A stretch of 64,000 nucleotides of DNA from an uncultured Paracoccaceae bacterium (GTDB taxonomy: Bacteria; Pseudomonadota; Alphaproteobacteria; Rhodobacterales; Rhodobacteraceae). Below are positions 1-9,264 of the stretch, piece after piece (position 1 is the stretch's first letter; every line of letters begins with the position of its first letter). The translations under genes and the position numbers were made by a program. The notes under the pieces are model-generated. The model had not been told where the DNA came from. It did not search any database and saw only the letters and a program-made list of their open reading frames with translations. The stretch spans positions 124,001-188,000 of the forward strand of contig CANLDN010000006.1 in the NCBI GenBank assembly GCA_947489445.1. Direction: 5' to 3'.

Positions 1-216
1 CGTATGACCCAGCCGTTCGCTGATCCAGCCCAGGATTGGGTCCTGCACGACGTCGAGCAGACGCAAACCAAACAAAACAGCGCCCAGTGCCGTCAGACTG
101 ACACCGAACGTGTCGGCGTAATATTTGGGTGCATAAATATAGATGGGTAGGCCAGCGCCGGCTAGTACAGCGGCGAAGCCGGTGTAGGCGGGCAGCCGTT
201 CTTTCAAGGCTTGCAT
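1..216 (-). CDS. MFS sugar:cation symporter-like transporter, N-terminal fragment
   Basis: Partial gene: only the first 71 or so residues lie in the window; the rest runs off the left edge. The visible part starts MQALKERLPAY and has a hydrophobic first helix followed by a YADTFGVSLTALG segment and a second helix ending in RLLDVVQDPILGWISER. That pattern of helix 1, loop and a D-P-hydrophobic-G motif in helix 2 is typical of the glycoside-pentoside-hexuronide (GPH/MFS_2) symporters. Its ATG overlaps the TAA of the DUF1365 gene by one base, so it is the third gene of the leftward operon. In Rhodobacter sphaeroides a GPH-type transporter occupies the same place in the RpoE-dependent RSP_1091-1087 operon (known synteny, from memory). 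Substrate unknown. Confidence 0.75.
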   Translation of the reverse strand, partial: MQALKERLPAYTGFAAVLAGAGLPIYIYAPKYYADTFGVSLTALGAVLFGLRLLDVVQDPILGWISERLGHT

Positions 217-971
217 TAGCTGATCTCTTCCACCGGGGGTTTGGGCTGCGAGCGGAAGGTCGCCCCTTTGAACCACAGCTTGAGCGCCTGCCAATGGATC
301 AGTGTCAGCACCCGGCGCGAGCCGAAGGGGCGGCGGATGACGGATTTGAGGATGGAGAGATTGCTGATGGGTCTGCGCTTGCCCGTCAGGGTCGCAATCA
401 GTCCGCCATTGCCGCGTGAATAATCGATCCAGACGCCGATGCTGTCGGGCTGGATATCAAAGCGGAAGGTATAGCCGCCCTCAATGGGTTGGAAAGGAGA
501 GACATGCATCAGCTTCTGAGCTGACATTGTTTCGGTCTTTGTGATCTCGCGCCCGTCATCGTGCCGACATAAGTAGGAATGACGGTCACCGAACGTATTT
601 GTCACCTCAGCGATGACGGTGCGCAATATGTCTTCTGCGTCATAGCAGAGCCAGAATGAGACCGGGTTAAACACATGCCCCAGTACGCGCGGCTGGGCGA
701 GCAGTTCAATCCGCGCGGGGTCGTCGATATCGTGAGTGGACAGCACATCGCGAACCCAAGCTGCCCCGCGACCATGTTTCGGTACGCCACCATGGTCGCA
801 GTCTTGCAAAGACACCATATTGCCAGCGTTCTTGGAAAACAGCGCGGGTGTTTTCGGCACAGCCTCTGCATCCATCAAGACGTAGTCGATCGAATAGCGA
901 AAGGCGTTTTTTGTGGCGCCTCGCCGTCCGTGATAGGTTTCACCAGCGATATGATCGACTGTTACGGTCAC
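216..971 (-). CDS. DUF1365 family protein
   Basis: 251-residue protein starting at GTG (MTVTVDHIAGETYHGRRG), overlapping the stop of the upstream FAD oxidoreductase by four bases (GTGA), which indicates coupled translation. The family signature segments are visible: NAFRYSIDYVLMD near the start, NPVSFWLCYD around residues 100-110 and the C-terminal RRPFGSRRVLTLIHWQALKLW. DUF1365 proteins sit beside an FAD amine-oxidase-like protein and often a cyclopropane-fatty-acid-synthase-type methyltransferase. The R. sphaeroides counterparts (RSP_1090/RSP_1091) are linked to methylated and furan fatty acid formation and to the singlet-oxygen response (recollection). Role here, modification of membrane unsaturated fatty acids, is inferred from family and context. 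Confidence 0.9.
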   Translation of the reverse strand: MTVTVDHIAGETYHGRRGATKNAFRYSIDYVLMDAEAVPKTPALFSKNAGNMVSLQDCDHGGVPKHGRGAAWVRDVLSTHDIDDPARIELLAQPRVLGHVFNPVSFWLCYDAEDILRTVIAEVTNTFGDRHSYLCRHDDGREITKTETMSAQKLMHVSPFQPIEGGYTFRFDIQPDSIGVWIDYSRGNGGLIATLTGKRRPISNLSILKSVIRRPFGSRRVLTLIHWQALKLWFKGATFRSQPKPPVEEIS

Positions 972-2266
972 TCTGCCGCCATTTCAAAGCGTTCAACAGC
1001 GTTGAGCGCGTGCACAACGTCGAGCGCGCTGGACAACCCGTCTTCGTGAAAGCCGTTCTTCATCCATGCGCCACAGAACCATGTGCGGTTTGAACCATTC
1101 ATTGCAGCCGCGGCATCCTGCGCGGCCAAAGCCTCGAGGTCGTAGACCGGGTGGTGCAATGTGACCTCGTCCCAGATCAGCTCTTCGCGGATGGGCCGTT
1201 TGGAGTTGAGGGTGACCATCATGTCTTCGCCCTTCAGCCATGGCTGTAGCGAATTCATCCAATAGGTGAGGTCAATTTCAGAGCTCGTGCGGTTGGCATC
1301 TTCAGAATAAACCCAAGACGACCATACGGACCTGCGTTTGGGCATGATCGAGATGTCGGAATGCAATACGACCTTGTTCGGCTGGTAGCGCACAGCGCCA
1401 AGCACTGATTTTTCCACGGCAGTGGCATCAGACAAAAGGCGTAATGTATCATCGGAATGCGTGGCAAAGACCACTTCGTCGAACATGTCCCACTCACCGC
1501 CTTGCGCCTTAACCTCGACCCCTAATGGGCCACGGCGTACCCCGTCAATTGGTGCCCCCAGGCGCATATCGACACCACGGCGGAACATATCCGTCGCCAG
1601 GCGGCTGACATATTCGCGCGAGCCGCCATCAACCGTATACCATTGGTGCTGCCCGGTCGCGCCAAGCAATGCGTGATTGTCGAAGAATTTCATCATCGCA
1701 TAGGCCGGGAAATCGAGAATTTTTTCTTTGGGCGTGGACCAAATCGCGCCGGAGAATGGCAACAGGTAGTGATCGCGGAAGAAATCGCTGAGATTGAGTT
1801 TTTTGAGCAACTCGCCGATCGTCAGCGTTTCGTCCTTGCTGGCATCAAGCCCCGCGGCATTGAAGCGCATGATGTCGCGGACCATCCGCAGAAACTTTGG
1901 GCTGGCGATGCTGGAGCGGGTGGCAAAGAGCGCGTTCAGACTGGCTAACCCGTATTCAAGCTTGCCGCCATTGAAGGAGGCCCCAAAGCTCATGTTGCTT
2001 TTGATGACTGGTACTTCAAGATGATCGAACAGTGCCGTCAGATTGGGATAATTCGCATAGTTGAACACGATGAAACCAGTGTCGACGGTTTGATTGCCAT
2101 GACGTCCCGCCATACGCGTACGCGCGTGCCCGCCAAGACGCTTTTCAGCTTCAAACAGAACGACCCGATGATCTTTGGCCAATGCGTGGGCCGCGCCCAT
2201 GCCTGAAATACCTGCACCTATAACTGCAATTTTGCGCGGTGCAGCTGTTGCTGTTTCGAATGGCAT
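968..2266 (-). CDS. FAD-dependent oxidoreductase (amine-oxidase fold), unsaturated fatty acid modification type
   Basis: 432 residues. The N-terminus carries a Rossmann dinucleotide-binding motif, KIAVIGAGISGMGAAHAL (residues 12-29), followed by the acidic ribose-binding end VVLFEAEKRLGGHARTR typical of NAD(P)-binding-8/amine oxidase flavoproteins. The C-terminus TWFCGAWMKNGFHEDGLSSA matches the FAD-contacting motif of the same group. First gene of a leftward operon with DUF1365 and an MFS transporter; 37 bases upstream of its ATG lies a sigma-E-like promoter. A GGAGCG ribosome-binding site sits 8 bases before the start. By synteny it corresponds to R. sphaeroides RSP_1091, one of the flavoproteins of furan fatty acid synthesis (UfaD/UfaO; exact assignment not certain). 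Probably cytosolic, acting on membrane phospholipid acyl chains. Confidence 0.88.
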   Translation of the reverse strand: MPFETATAAPRKIAVIGAGISGMGAAHALAKDHRVVLFEAEKRLGGHARTRMAGRHGNQTVDTGFIVFNYANYPNLTALFDHLEVPVIKSNMSFGASFNGGKLEYGLASLNALFATRSSIASPKFLRMVRDIMRFNAAGLDASKDETLTIGELLKKLNLSDFFRDHYLLPFSGAIWSTPKEKILDFPAYAMMKFFDNHALLGATGQHQWYTVDGGSREYVSRLATDMFRRGVDMRLGAPIDGVRRGPLGVEVKAQGGEWDMFDEVVFATHSDDTLRLLSDATAVEKSVLGAVRYQPNKVVLHSDISIMPKRRSVWSSWVYSEDANRTSSEIDLTYWMNSLQPWLKGEDMMVTLNSKRPIREELIWDEVTLHHPVYDLEALAAQDAAAAMNGSNRTWFCGAWMKNGFHEDGLSSALDVVHALNAVERFEMAAE

Positions 2267-2303
2267 TGATGATCGCTCCGTTGTCTGGTCTTGAAGTCAT
2301 TAT

Positions 2304-2333
2304 TTGTTACGTAGCTTGGACTTGACCGGATCA
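2304..2333 (-). promoter_or_regulatory. sigma-E (RpoE/ChrR-type) promoter for the leftward FAD oxidoreductase operon
   Basis: Read on the minus strand the site is TGATCC (2333-2328), an 18-base spacer, then TAACAA (2309-2304). The TGATCC -35 element with an 18-base gap and a TA-rich -10 is the published R. sphaeroides RpoE promoter pattern. A start about 7 bases after the -10 would give a leader of about 30 bases with a good ribosome-binding site. It is paired with a matching rightward promoter 23 bases away. Confidence 0.7.
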
Positions 2334-2356
2334 AACAGAAAAAATTTCACCGACAC

Positions 2357-2386
2357 TGATCCAATTGTTAACGCCCCCCGTAGTAA
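2357..2386 (+). promoter_or_regulatory. sigma-E autoregulatory promoter of rpoE-chrR
   Basis: TGATCC at 2357-2362, 18-base spacer, TAGTAA at 2381-2386. Same spacing and same -35 hexamer as the divergent promoter at 2304-2333. The predicted transcription start near 2393 falls at or after the ATG at 2391, so if this promoter is real the sigma factor must start further downstream. Autoregulation fits known RpoE-ChrR biology. Confidence 0.65.
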
Positions 2387-2495
2387 TAATATGTTGACAG
2401 ATAATAACGTCCTGACAAAAGCGGATGCGCGTCCGGTGCCACACCCCTATAGTGGATCAGACACCAAGGCGTTTCGCAAATCGGGGGCGAAAAAG

Positions 2496-3047
2496 TTGAC
2501 AACCGAACAATCGACGAAACGCATGGCCTGGATCGTCCAGGTCACAGCGATACGTGAAAAGAAAGACAAGGCGGCGTTTGCTGAACTTTTCGCCTATTTC
2601 GCCCCGCGCGTGAAGTCGTTCTTGATGAAATCGGGAGCCAGCCCGGATCTGGCAGAAGAATGCACACAGGAGGTTATGGCGACCCTTTGGAACAAGGCCC
2701 ATATGTTCGATCCGACAAAGGCAAGTGTATCAACATGGATTTTCACCATTGCCCGAAACCGCAAGATCGACTTGCTGCGTAAGCAGCGGCGCCCTGAACC
2801 AGAAGACCTGCCATGGGGTCCAGAGGCCGAGCCTGACCAGGCCGAAGCCATTGGATTACAACAAGAAACGGAAAAATTGGGCGAAGCACTTGCGACATTA
2901 CCGCCCGAACAGAGGAAATTGATCCAGCGCGCCTATTTTGGTGAGTTGAGCCACAGCGAAATCGCGGCCGAAACCGGTCTGCCGCTTGGTACGATCAAAT
3001 CGAGGATAAGGTTGGCGCTGGATCGTTTGCGCCATGCAATGAAATGA
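2496..3047 (+). CDS. rpoE: ECF-type RNA polymerase sigma factor RpoE (ChrR-controlled)
   Basis: Group IV sigma factor that directs the singlet-oxygen response when released from ChrR. Region 2 is visible as FAELFAYFAPRVKSFLMKSG through FTIARNRKIDLLRKQRRPE, and region 4 as LPPEQRKLIQRAYFGELSHSEIAAETGLPLGTIKSRIRLALDRLR. The start is uncertain. TTG 2496 (183 residues) has a GGGGG stretch 8 bases upstream and leaves a short N-terminus as usual for the family; ATG 2523 gives 174 residues. ATG 2391 gives 218 residues but overlaps the predicted transcription start of the sigma-E promoter, and TTG 2304 is implausibly far upstream. The stop overlaps the chrR ATG by four bases (ATGA), the usual coupling of sigma and anti-sigma genes. 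Confidence 0.92.
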   Translation: MTTEQSTKRMAWIVQVTAIREKKDKAAFAELFAYFAPRVKSFLMKSGASPDLAEECTQEVMATLWNKAHMFDPTKASVSTWIFTIARNRKIDLLRKQRRPEPEDLPWGPEAEPDQAEAIGLQQETEKLGEALATLPPEQRKLIQRAYFGELSHSEIAAETGLPLGTIKSRIRLALDRLRHAMK

Positions 3048-3706
3048 AAACAGAGATGAAACAGATCAAACATCACCTTACCGAACCACTCTTGATGAGC
3101 TATGCAGCTGGCACATTGCCCGAGGCGTTCAACCTCGTGGTCGCCACTCACATTTCGATGTGTGACAGCTGCCGCGCGGCCTTGGCAGAATATGATGCCG
3201 TCGGTGGCGAAGTCATGTTGGATGTTGATCCGATTGATGTGGCCGAAGATGCGTTGGCGGCAACGCTTGCACTGATCGAGAATGGTTCGGTTGATACGCC
3301 AGTGCGAAAGGCCGCACCGACAAACAGCGTTTTTCCTGCGCCGTTGCGGGATTACGTGAATGGTGATGTCGATGCCGTCAAGTGGCGAAAGGTCGGTGGT
3401 GGTGTCAGTCAAATGCTGCTGAGCACCTCCAAGGATGCAAGTGTGCGTCTGCTGCACATTCCTGCTGGAACGGCCGTACCGGATCACGGTCACCGTGGTA
3501 CTGAGCTGACGCTGGTATTGCAGGGCGCTTTTGTTGATGAAACCGACCGCTTTGGCGCAGGTGACGTGGAGGTCGCAAACGAAGACCTGAACCACACCCC
3601 GGTCGCAGAAGCCGGAATGGATTGCATCTGCCTCGCAGCCACCGACGCGCCATTACGGTTCAACAAACTGATGCCGCGTATCGCCCAGCGGTTCATCGGC
3701 ATCTAA
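3044..3706 (+). CDS. chrR: ChrR family zinc anti-sigma factor with cupin domain
   Basis: 220 residues. The N-terminal anti-sigma domain has the zinc-binding H-x3-C-x2-C motif HISMCDSC (H36, C40, C43) plus H11, which line up with R. sphaeroides ChrR H6, H31, C35, C38 at a constant offset of five. The C-terminal cupin-like domain keeps the metal ligands H148, H150, E154 and H184 (VPDHGHRGTELTLVLQG and NEDLNHTP), again at a constant offset of seven from the known H141, H143, E147, H177. Both domains therefore look functional: the first sequesters RpoE, the second is needed for the response to singlet oxygen. Starts inside the stop codon of the sigma gene. A strong terminator follows. Confidence 0.95.
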   Translation: MKTEMKQIKHHLTEPLLMSYAAGTLPEAFNLVVATHISMCDSCRAALAEYDAVGGEVMLDVDPIDVAEDALAATLALIENGSVDTPVRKAAPTNSVFPAPLRDYVNGDVDAVKWRKVGGGVSQMLLSTSKDASVRLLHIPAGTAVPDHGHRGTELTLVLQGAFVDETDRFGAGDVEVANEDLNHTPVAEAGMDCICLAATDAPLRFNKLMPRIAQRFIGI

Positions 3707-3732
3707 GAAATTTCCAAGGCCACTCAACCCAT

Positions 3733-3760
3733 GGCCCCGGTTTGTCCGGGGCCTTTTTTT
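3733..3760 (+). terminator. intrinsic terminator after chrR
   Basis: Perfect 8-bp stem GGCCCCGG / CCGGGGCC with a five-base TTTGT loop, followed by seven T residues (3754-3760). Located 27 bases after the chrR stop. Confidence 0.93.
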
Positions 3761-3854
3761 GTTGTTGCTTCGGGGTATTGGGAAATGTATCCCTAACGCT
3801 GGTAGTTCAGTGATTATTCCCGCGCTGGTTGCGCCTATTCAAAGGACTATTTTC

Positions 3855-4292
3855 ATGCTCGATATGCAGAACCCTCCTAAATATACCTACACAACGATCC
3901 ATGTACCGCTGAGCGGCGGTCCTATCAAACGTGTTCAGAAGACACCCAATTACGGCGAGGTTGCGCATTGGTTGGTTGGCCTGTTAAATTGGGGCATCAA
4001 TAAATCCAAAATCGCTGATGCGATGGAAGCGCTGGAACCAGAGATTGATCGCCTGATGTCCACTGACGGTGGCGTGATGATCGGTCAAAACTTCAAGGTT
4101 CCGCCCAAGATGTCGGGTAATTCGGACAAGCCGATGTTTACGCAGGCTTACATCGTGGGTGCCGGGTGTTCCTATGCGACGGTAGCTGCAGAGTGGCGCG
4201 CGCGGCAGCAGGGTCCGCAAATCAGGCCCTATTACGGTCCGGGTTGGACGATCGACACCCAGTTGATTTGGTTGACGATGAACACCGAATAA
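3855..4292 (+). CDS. hypothetical protein, 145 residues
   Basis: Not recognised. Starts at ATG 3855 (MLDMQNPPKYTYTTIHVPL); an in-frame extension upstream overlaps the chrR terminator and is unlikely. Soluble composition with no signal peptide or membrane helix; a central helical stretch (NYGEVAHWLVGLLNWGINKSKIADAMEALEPEIDRLM, split by a Gly) is followed by a glycine-, aromatic-rich C-terminal part with PYYGPGWTIDTQLIWLTM. Base composition looks like its neighbours. It stands alone between a terminator and the convergent PfkB gene, whose stop lies 18 bases away. No function proposed. Confidence 0.6.
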   Translation: MLDMQNPPKYTYTTIHVPLSGGPIKRVQKTPNYGEVAHWLVGLLNWGINKSKIADAMEALEPEIDRLMSTDGGVMIGQNFKVPPKMSGNSDKPMFTQAYIVGAGCSYATVAAEWRARQQGPQIRPYYGPGWTIDTQLIWLTMNTE

Positions 4293-4310
4293 TAGAACCT
4301 CGTTATGCGC

Positions 4311-5201
4311 TTAGGTCGGATCGTGCAGTTGGCTGCGGTCGACGATGTCCTGCTCCGATATATCGGGTGGAAACAACCCATCGTATTCGACCGCGAAGGC
4401 GGCTGCGGCAGCTGCAAATCTCCCTGCCCGTTCAATGGTCATACCGCCCCTTTGCGCGTGCCACAGCGCCACTGAAAACGTATCGCCGGCGCCATTGCTG
4501 TCGCGTAGGACCGCCGGACACGCCGATACTGAAACATATGTGTCGGTTGTGTTGATTTCTGCCCCTTTATCACCTTTTGTCAGCGCAACTTGTGTGGCGC
4601 GCCCGGCAAGCAACTGTTGCACCACCGGATCAGGCGCTGGAAGGGCGACATTAGAAAGCTGTACAATATCGGCGCAGGCGATGAAGTCGTCATACCACGG
4701 GTTTTTCCCATCGTAATCATGCAGGTCCAGAAGTACTTCTGCCGAGCTACCTTGCAGAAGTGGCAGGGTACATTTGGATGACGGTGCAAGGCTGAGAAAG
4801 ATCGTTTCCACCTGCGCAATCTGGCGTTCTAAGCGCACTGTATCTAGTTCCGGTTTGTCAGCCCCGTTTGATAGAAAGATGGAATATCGCCCGCCCGCCT
4901 GATCCATGATGTTCAGGTGCTGGGCTGTCGGATCATCATGCAGATCGACGATCATCTTGATGCCGCGGTCAGCGCAGGCTTGCTGCACCTTGTCGGCCAG
5001 ATCATCGCGCCCCAGCGTACAATGCAGGGTTACGTCGTAGCCCAACGTTGCCAGAACCATGGATTTACCAACGCCAGTTGACCCAACCCCTTCGGTTTGG
5101 CGCGCATGGGGGATGGTAGCCGCATGCCCCTGGGGGAGCGCATCCACATGGACCATACGGTTCCAACTGGCCGCACCCAGAACAAGGACAGGCGTTGTCA
5201 T
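4311..5201 (-). CDS. PfkB family carbohydrate/nucleoside kinase
   Basis: 296 residues. The C-terminal PfkB signature is clear as DSNGAGDTFSVALWHA (catalytic Asp in the GAGD motif). The N-terminal glycine-rich substrate lid motif is present as VGSTGVGKSMVLATLGYDV, with the usual Asn replaced by Lys-Ser, so substrate specificity cannot be read. Catalyses ATP-dependent phosphorylation of a sugar or related alcohol in the cytosol. Its ATG overlaps the rmuC stop by four bases (ATGA), so it is the last gene of a leftward mutL-rmuC-pfkB operon. No sugar pathway gene adjoins it. Confidence 0.85.
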   Translation of the reverse strand: MTTPVLVLGAASWNRMVHVDALPQGHAATIPHARQTEGVGSTGVGKSMVLATLGYDVTLHCTLGRDDLADKVQQACADRGIKMIVDLHDDPTAQHLNIMDQAGGRYSIFLSNGADKPELDTVRLERQIAQVETIFLSLAPSSKCTLPLLQGSSAEVLLDLHDYDGKNPWYDDFIACADIVQLSNVALPAPDPVVQQLLAGRATQVALTKGDKGAEINTTDTYVSVSACPAVLRDSNGAGDTFSVALWHAQRGGMTIERAGRFAAAAAAFAVEYDGLFPPDISEQDIVDRSQLHDPT

Positions 5202-6367
5202 TTGGGCGGGGTCAGTGGCACGACCTTGGGGTCGGTATCGGGCGCCAGTTCTTCGAAATCGAAATTATCCAGTCGCCGCGCCCGTTTGCCAGCCTTATCG
5301 GCCGAGATTTTGATATCGCTGAGGTCCTTGGCCGCTTGCCCGAAGTGTCGGTCCAGATTATCGACGCGCGTGCCAAGCCTGTCCACATCGCTATAAAGCA
5401 GGGCGAGTTCCTTGCGGATCGCCCCGGCCTGTTCGCGCATCCGGCTGTCTTTGAGGATTGCCCGCATCGTGTTCAGCGTTGCCATGCATGTCGTAGGAGA
5501 GACGATCCAGACGCGGGCAGCAAACCCTTCGCGCACCAATTCAGGGAAGTTGGCGTGTAGTTCAGCATAGACGGCCTCTGACGGGAGAAACATCAGCGCG
5601 CCGTCTGCGGTTTCGCCGTCGATGATGTAGCGCTCGGCGATGTCCTTGATGTGTTTTTTCAGCGATGTGCGCATGAATTTGGCGGCTTCATTGGCCTCCC
5701 AATCGGTACTGGCATTGCGCAGGGCCTCGTAAGCCTCCAGCGGGAATTTTGCATCAATGGCGATGGGGCCGGGCGGGTTCGGCAGGTGAATCAGACAGTC
5801 GGCCCGCTTGCCGTTCGACAGGGTTGCTTGAAATGCGTAGGCATCCGAGGGCAGCGCCTTGCTGACGATATCATTCAGCTGGATTTCCCCAAAAGCCCCG
5901 CGGGTTTGTTTATTGGACAGAATATCCTGCAGTGACAGCACATCGCCGGACAGTTTGGTGATATTTTCCTGCGCCTTGTCGATGGTCTGCAGCCGCTGCT
6001 GCAAGTCACCCAAAGACTGCGCCGTGCGCTGGGCAGAGCTTGACAGGTTCGCCCCCATCGCCTCTGTCACATCGGCCAGGCGTTTTTCCATCAGCTGGAT
6101 GGTGCGGGCCTGTTGTTGCGCTTGTGCCTCTGTGACTGAGTTCAGGCCGCCGAAAAGCTGTTGCTGTCCGTCCGACAGCATCTGCACCCGGCTGTTCATA
6201 CCACCCATCTGGCTGGCCAGAATCTGGGTTACCTCAGCGGTTTTACCCGCACGGCGCACCGACGTGATCAGCAGGATCAAGACCAGCAGAATGATCGCCG
6301 CACCGACTAATGCGCCAATGACCATGGGGTCGCTGAAGGCGTAGGTTTGATCGCCAATCTGGATCAT
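5198..6367 (-). CDS. rmuC: DNA recombination protein RmuC
   Basis: 389 residues from ATG 6367 ([14 protein letters not shown]). One N-terminal membrane helix (about residues 14-36, [20 protein letters not shown]), then a long coiled-coil-rich part (about 40-140) and the RmuC nuclease-like core with [52 protein letters not shown] and a segment with [18 protein letters not shown]. The family limits inversions at short inverted repeats and belongs to the PD-(D/E)XK group. Its start overlaps the mutL stop by four bases (ATGA); the longer upstream reading would run inside mutL and is rejected. Confidence 0.95.
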   Translation of the reverse strand: MIQIGDQTYAFSDPMVIGALVGAAIILLVLILLITSVRRAGKTAEVTQILASQMGGMNSRVQMLSDGQQQLFGGLNSVTEAQAQQQARTIQLMEKRLADVTEAMGANLSSSAQRTAQSLGDLQQRLQTIDKAQENITKLSGDVLSLQDILSNKQTRGAFGEIQLNDIVSKALPSDAYAFQATLSNGKRADCLIHLPNPPGPIAIDAKFPLEAYEALRNASTDWEANEAAKFMRTSLKKHIKDIAERYIIDGETADGALMFLPSEAVYAELHANFPELVREGFAARVWIVSPTTCMATLNTMRAILKDSRMREQAGAIRKELALLYSDVDRLGTRVDNLDRHFGQAAKDLSDIKISADKAGKRARRLDNFDFEELAPDTDPKVVPLTPPK

Positions 6368-8175
6368 GTGCGCCCGAATAGCCGTTCGATATCCGACAGC
6401 TTCAGTTCCACATAGGTTGGTCGCCCATGATTGCATTGACCCGATAGCGGTGTTGCTTCCATTTCGCGCAGCAGCGCATTCATCTCGGCGCCTTGCATGC
6501 GACGGCCCGACCGGATCGACCCATGGCAGGCAACACGGCTGAGGATCGCCTCAATCTTGATCTGCACACTGGCGCTGTCGCCCTGATCGGCAAGCTCATC
6601 AAGGATATCGCGCAGCATAGCCTTTGCATTGACCTCACCCAGGATCGCTGGCGTTTCGCGCACAGCGACAGCACCGCCACCAAAGGGTTCGATTGTTAAC
6701 CCGAGCCGGGACAGATCATCGGCGATTTCGTGCAGTTTTGCAGCTTCACCTTCTGTCATCTCAACGATCTCGGGGATCAAAAGCGCCTGTGCCGCGACCC
6801 CGTTTTCCGCCATCTGTGTCTTGAGTTTTTCATAAACCAATCGTTCGTGGGCTGCATGTTGGTCAACGATCACAATACCCGTTTCGGTTTGGGCGATGAT
6901 ATAGTTTTCATGCACTTGCGCCCGTGCGGCCCCTAGCGGCAGATCGTCAGGTTCATCTGCAATCACAGGTTCGATGCGGGCTGATGGAGTTTCATTGAAA
7001 CCCGGTGCTTGGGCCTGAAACGTCATTGACCGTGCGCTGAAGCTCGGCCGGTCCATCTGATAGATACGTGGCTGGACCGGTTCTGGCGTGATCGCGCCAA
7101 GGGTGGCATTTGCAACCGTCGTAGAGGCGCGGTGCCCTGCACCTGCCAATGCATGCCGCAGACCTGAAACGATCAGCCCGCGTACAGTGCCGGGATCGCG
7201 AAACCGCACCTCTGATTTGGCGGGGTGGACGTTCACGTCAACCAGCGTTGGGTCGCAATCCACAAACAGGGCCGCCACCGGATGTCGGTCACGTGAAAGC
7301 ACGTCCATATAGGCGGCGCGCAGAGCACCCAGCAGCATTTTGTCCCGCACGGGGCGACCATTGACGAACAAGTACTGCGCGATGGCGGCACCACGCGAAT
7401 AGGTGGGCAAGGCAGCATAGCCTGTCAGATGAAATCCGTCCCGCTCAGCATCAATCGGCAACGCATTATCGGCAAAATCACGACCCAAGACACTGCGCAA
7501 CCGCCCATGCAGTGCGTCAAACAAATCGCCTGTTTCGGCGTCCGTCCGAAAGACTGTGCGCTGATCGCCTTTTGAGGCGTCGCGCAGGATAAACGTGACG
7601 AACGGCTCAGCCATGGCCAGCCGTTTGATCACATCTCCCAACGCCTGCGCCTCTGCCCTATCTGTGCGCAGGAACTTTAGCCGGGCGGGAGTGGCGTAGA
7701 ACATGTCGCGCAGTTCCACGACCGTTCCGTTGGACAGGGCTGCGGGGCGCACATCGCTCATGCGGCCACCCGACACGGCGATACTATGGGCGCCGTCACC
7801 GGGGGTGCGGCTGGTGATCGTCAGACGGCCAACGGCACCCAGTGACGGCAGTGCCTCGCCCCGGAAGCCAAAGGAGGTAATGTTTAGAAGATCGGAACCG
7901 TCAATTTTTGAGGTCGCGTGACGTGACAGGGCCAGCGGCAAATCGCTGGCAGCGATGCCGCAGCCATCGTCGGCTACGCGGATCAGTGTTTTGCCACCAT
8001 CAGCAATGACGACCTCGATCCGGGTCGCACCTGCATCAATCGCATTCTCCACCAGTTCTTTGACGGCAGAGGCCGGACGCTCCAACACCTCACCCGCCGC
8101 AATCCGGTTGATTGCGGCGTCATCCAGCTGTCGGATCACCGGACGTGGCTGTATCTGGGGGTTTGCGACAGTCAT
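6364..8175 (-). CDS. mutL: DNA mismatch repair protein MutL
   Basis: 603 residues. GHKL ATPase motifs: [11 protein letters not shown] (40-50), DDGCGI (69-74) and [11 protein letters not shown] (103-113). The C-terminal dimerisation part carries the endonuclease motif [12 protein letters not shown] (starting near residue 438), [10 protein letters not shown] and CNHGRPTY, so this is the nicking type of MutL found in bacteria without MutH. It links MutS mismatch recognition to strand removal. First gene of a leftward operon with rmuC and a PfkB kinase. The proline-rich stretch around residues 330-400 is the flexible linker. Confidence 0.97.
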   Translation of the reverse strand: MTVANPQIQPRPVIRQLDDAAINRIAAGEVLERPASAVKELVENAIDAGATRIEVVIADGGKTLIRVADDGCGIAASDLPLALSRHATSKIDGSDLLNITSFGFRGEALPSLGAVGRLTITSRTPGDGAHSIAVSGGRMSDVRPAALSNGTVVELRDMFYATPARLKFLRTDRAEAQALGDVIKRLAMAEPFVTFILRDASKGDQRTVFRTDAETGDLFDALHGRLRSVLGRDFADNALPIDAERDGFHLTGYAALPTYSRGAAIAQYLFVNGRPVRDKMLLGALRAAYMDVLSRDRHPVAALFVDCDPTLVDVNVHPAKSEVRFRDPGTVRGLIVSGLRHALAGAGHRASTTVANATLGAITPEPVQPRIYQMDRPSFSARSMTFQAQAPGFNETPSARIEPVIADEPDDLPLGAARAQVHENYIIAQTETGIVIVDQHAAHERLVYEKLKTQMAENGVAAQALLIPEIVEMTEGEAAKLHEIADDLSRLGLTIEPFGGGAVAVRETPAILGEVNAKAMLRDILDELADQGDSASVQIKIEAILSRVACHGSIRSGRRMQGAEMNALLREMEATPLSGQCNHGRPTYVELKLSDIERLFGRT

Positions 8176-8274
8176 AGCACAAATTCTAGCATGAAGCCGT
8201 ACGATTCTACGAGAGGGAAATGGGTGTTGACTTCGATCATTGTGTAAGCGAACTCTTACGTAGTGGGAAAGCTC

Positions 8275-9264
8275 ATGAGGCTACTTGTTGTCGGCGGAAC
8301 AGTGTTTCTGGGTGGTGCTGTCGCACGTGCCCGGGTCGCAAGCGGCCATGATGTGACGGTGATGACGCGCAGTGGGCTAAACGTGGCGACCGGCGCGAAG
8401 ACCCTGATCGCTAATCGTGAACAACCCAATGATCTGCGCGGACGGTTTGATGTGGTGATCGACACTTGCGGATATGCGCCGGACATGGTCACGCATCTGG
8501 CAGGGTCGGTTGGTGACGTGCATTATGTGTTTGTCTCGTCGATCTCTGTCTATGAAGACATGTCAGAACCGCTGATGACGGAGAGTGAATCTGCCCCCGC
8601 CGCCACACCGGTTCAATTGCAACTGGCCAGTGAGGTGCCATCTGAACTGCGCGGTACGTCAGATCCTTACGGCGCAGCATACGGTCCGCTCAAGCGATCC
8701 TGCGAAGAAACGGCGCTGGCTGCGTTTGGCGATAGCGCTTCTTTGATCCGCTTAGGTCTGATTGTCGGTCCTGGTGATTATACGGACCGATTTACATGGT
8801 GGGTCCGGCGCTGCGATGCAGGTGGGGTCCTGCCTGTTCCAGCGCCGCGCGAGCGGCATGTGCAGATCATCGATGTGCGCGATGCTGCCGTGTTCTTATT
8901 GCACCTCGCCAAGCAGAGGTTGGGCGGTGTGTTTCACGTGACGAGACAGCCGATCGCCTTTGCAGATCTCTTGGCAGAGATCGCGACAGAAACTAGTGTC
9001 CCACTTGATCCTGAATACCTGCCTCTGTCTGACTTCACTGATGCCGGGTTGGAACCTTGGACCGATTTACCGTTGATTTTGCCAGATGAAACCTCCGTGG
9101 CGCATATGCAGAATGTCAGCGTTTCGCGGGCTATCGCAGCGGGCCTGACGTTTCGCCCGTTGAAAGACACTATTCGCGATACTTTGATGTGGGACCGAGG
9201 CCGCCGAGCAACGCCGCTGAGATGCGGGATGTCGCCCGACGCAGAAACACGTCTATTGGGTTGA
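8275..9264 (+). CDS. NAD-dependent epimerase/dehydratase family protein (atypical SDR)
   Basis: 329 residues from ATG 8275, with a GGGAAAG ribosome-binding site just upstream; a GTG 12 bases earlier is less likely. The Rossmann motif is [19 protein letters not shown] near the start, followed by [13 protein letters not shown] and [10 protein letters not shown]. Catalytic Tyr/Lys of the classical SDR appear as [14 protein letters not shown]. The C-terminal part resembles reductases of the isoflavone-reductase/NmrA-like group. Substrate unknown. Runs convergently into an M16 gene, overlapping it by 12 bases. Confidence 0.8.
   Translation: MRLLVVGGTVFLGGAVARARVASGHDVTVMTRSGLNVATGAKTLIANREQPNDLRGRFDVVIDTCGYAPDMVTHLAGSVGDVHYVFVSSISVYEDMSEPLMTESESAPAATPVQLQLASEVPSELRGTSDPYGAAYGPLKRSCEETALAAFGDSASLIRLGLIVGPGDYTDRFTWWVRRCDAGGVLPVPAPRERHVQIIDVRDAAVFLLHLAKQRLGGVFHVTRQPIAFADLLAEIATETSVPLDPEYLPLSDFTDAGLEPWTDLPLILPDETSVAHMQNVSVSRAIAAGLTFRPLKDTIRDTLMWDRGRRATPLRCGMSPDAETRLLG

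Noticed and set aside
2304..2495. N-terminal extension of RpoE from TTG 2304 or ATG 2391
   Set aside because: The extension overlaps the predicted sigma-E promoter and transcription start and is not typical of the family.
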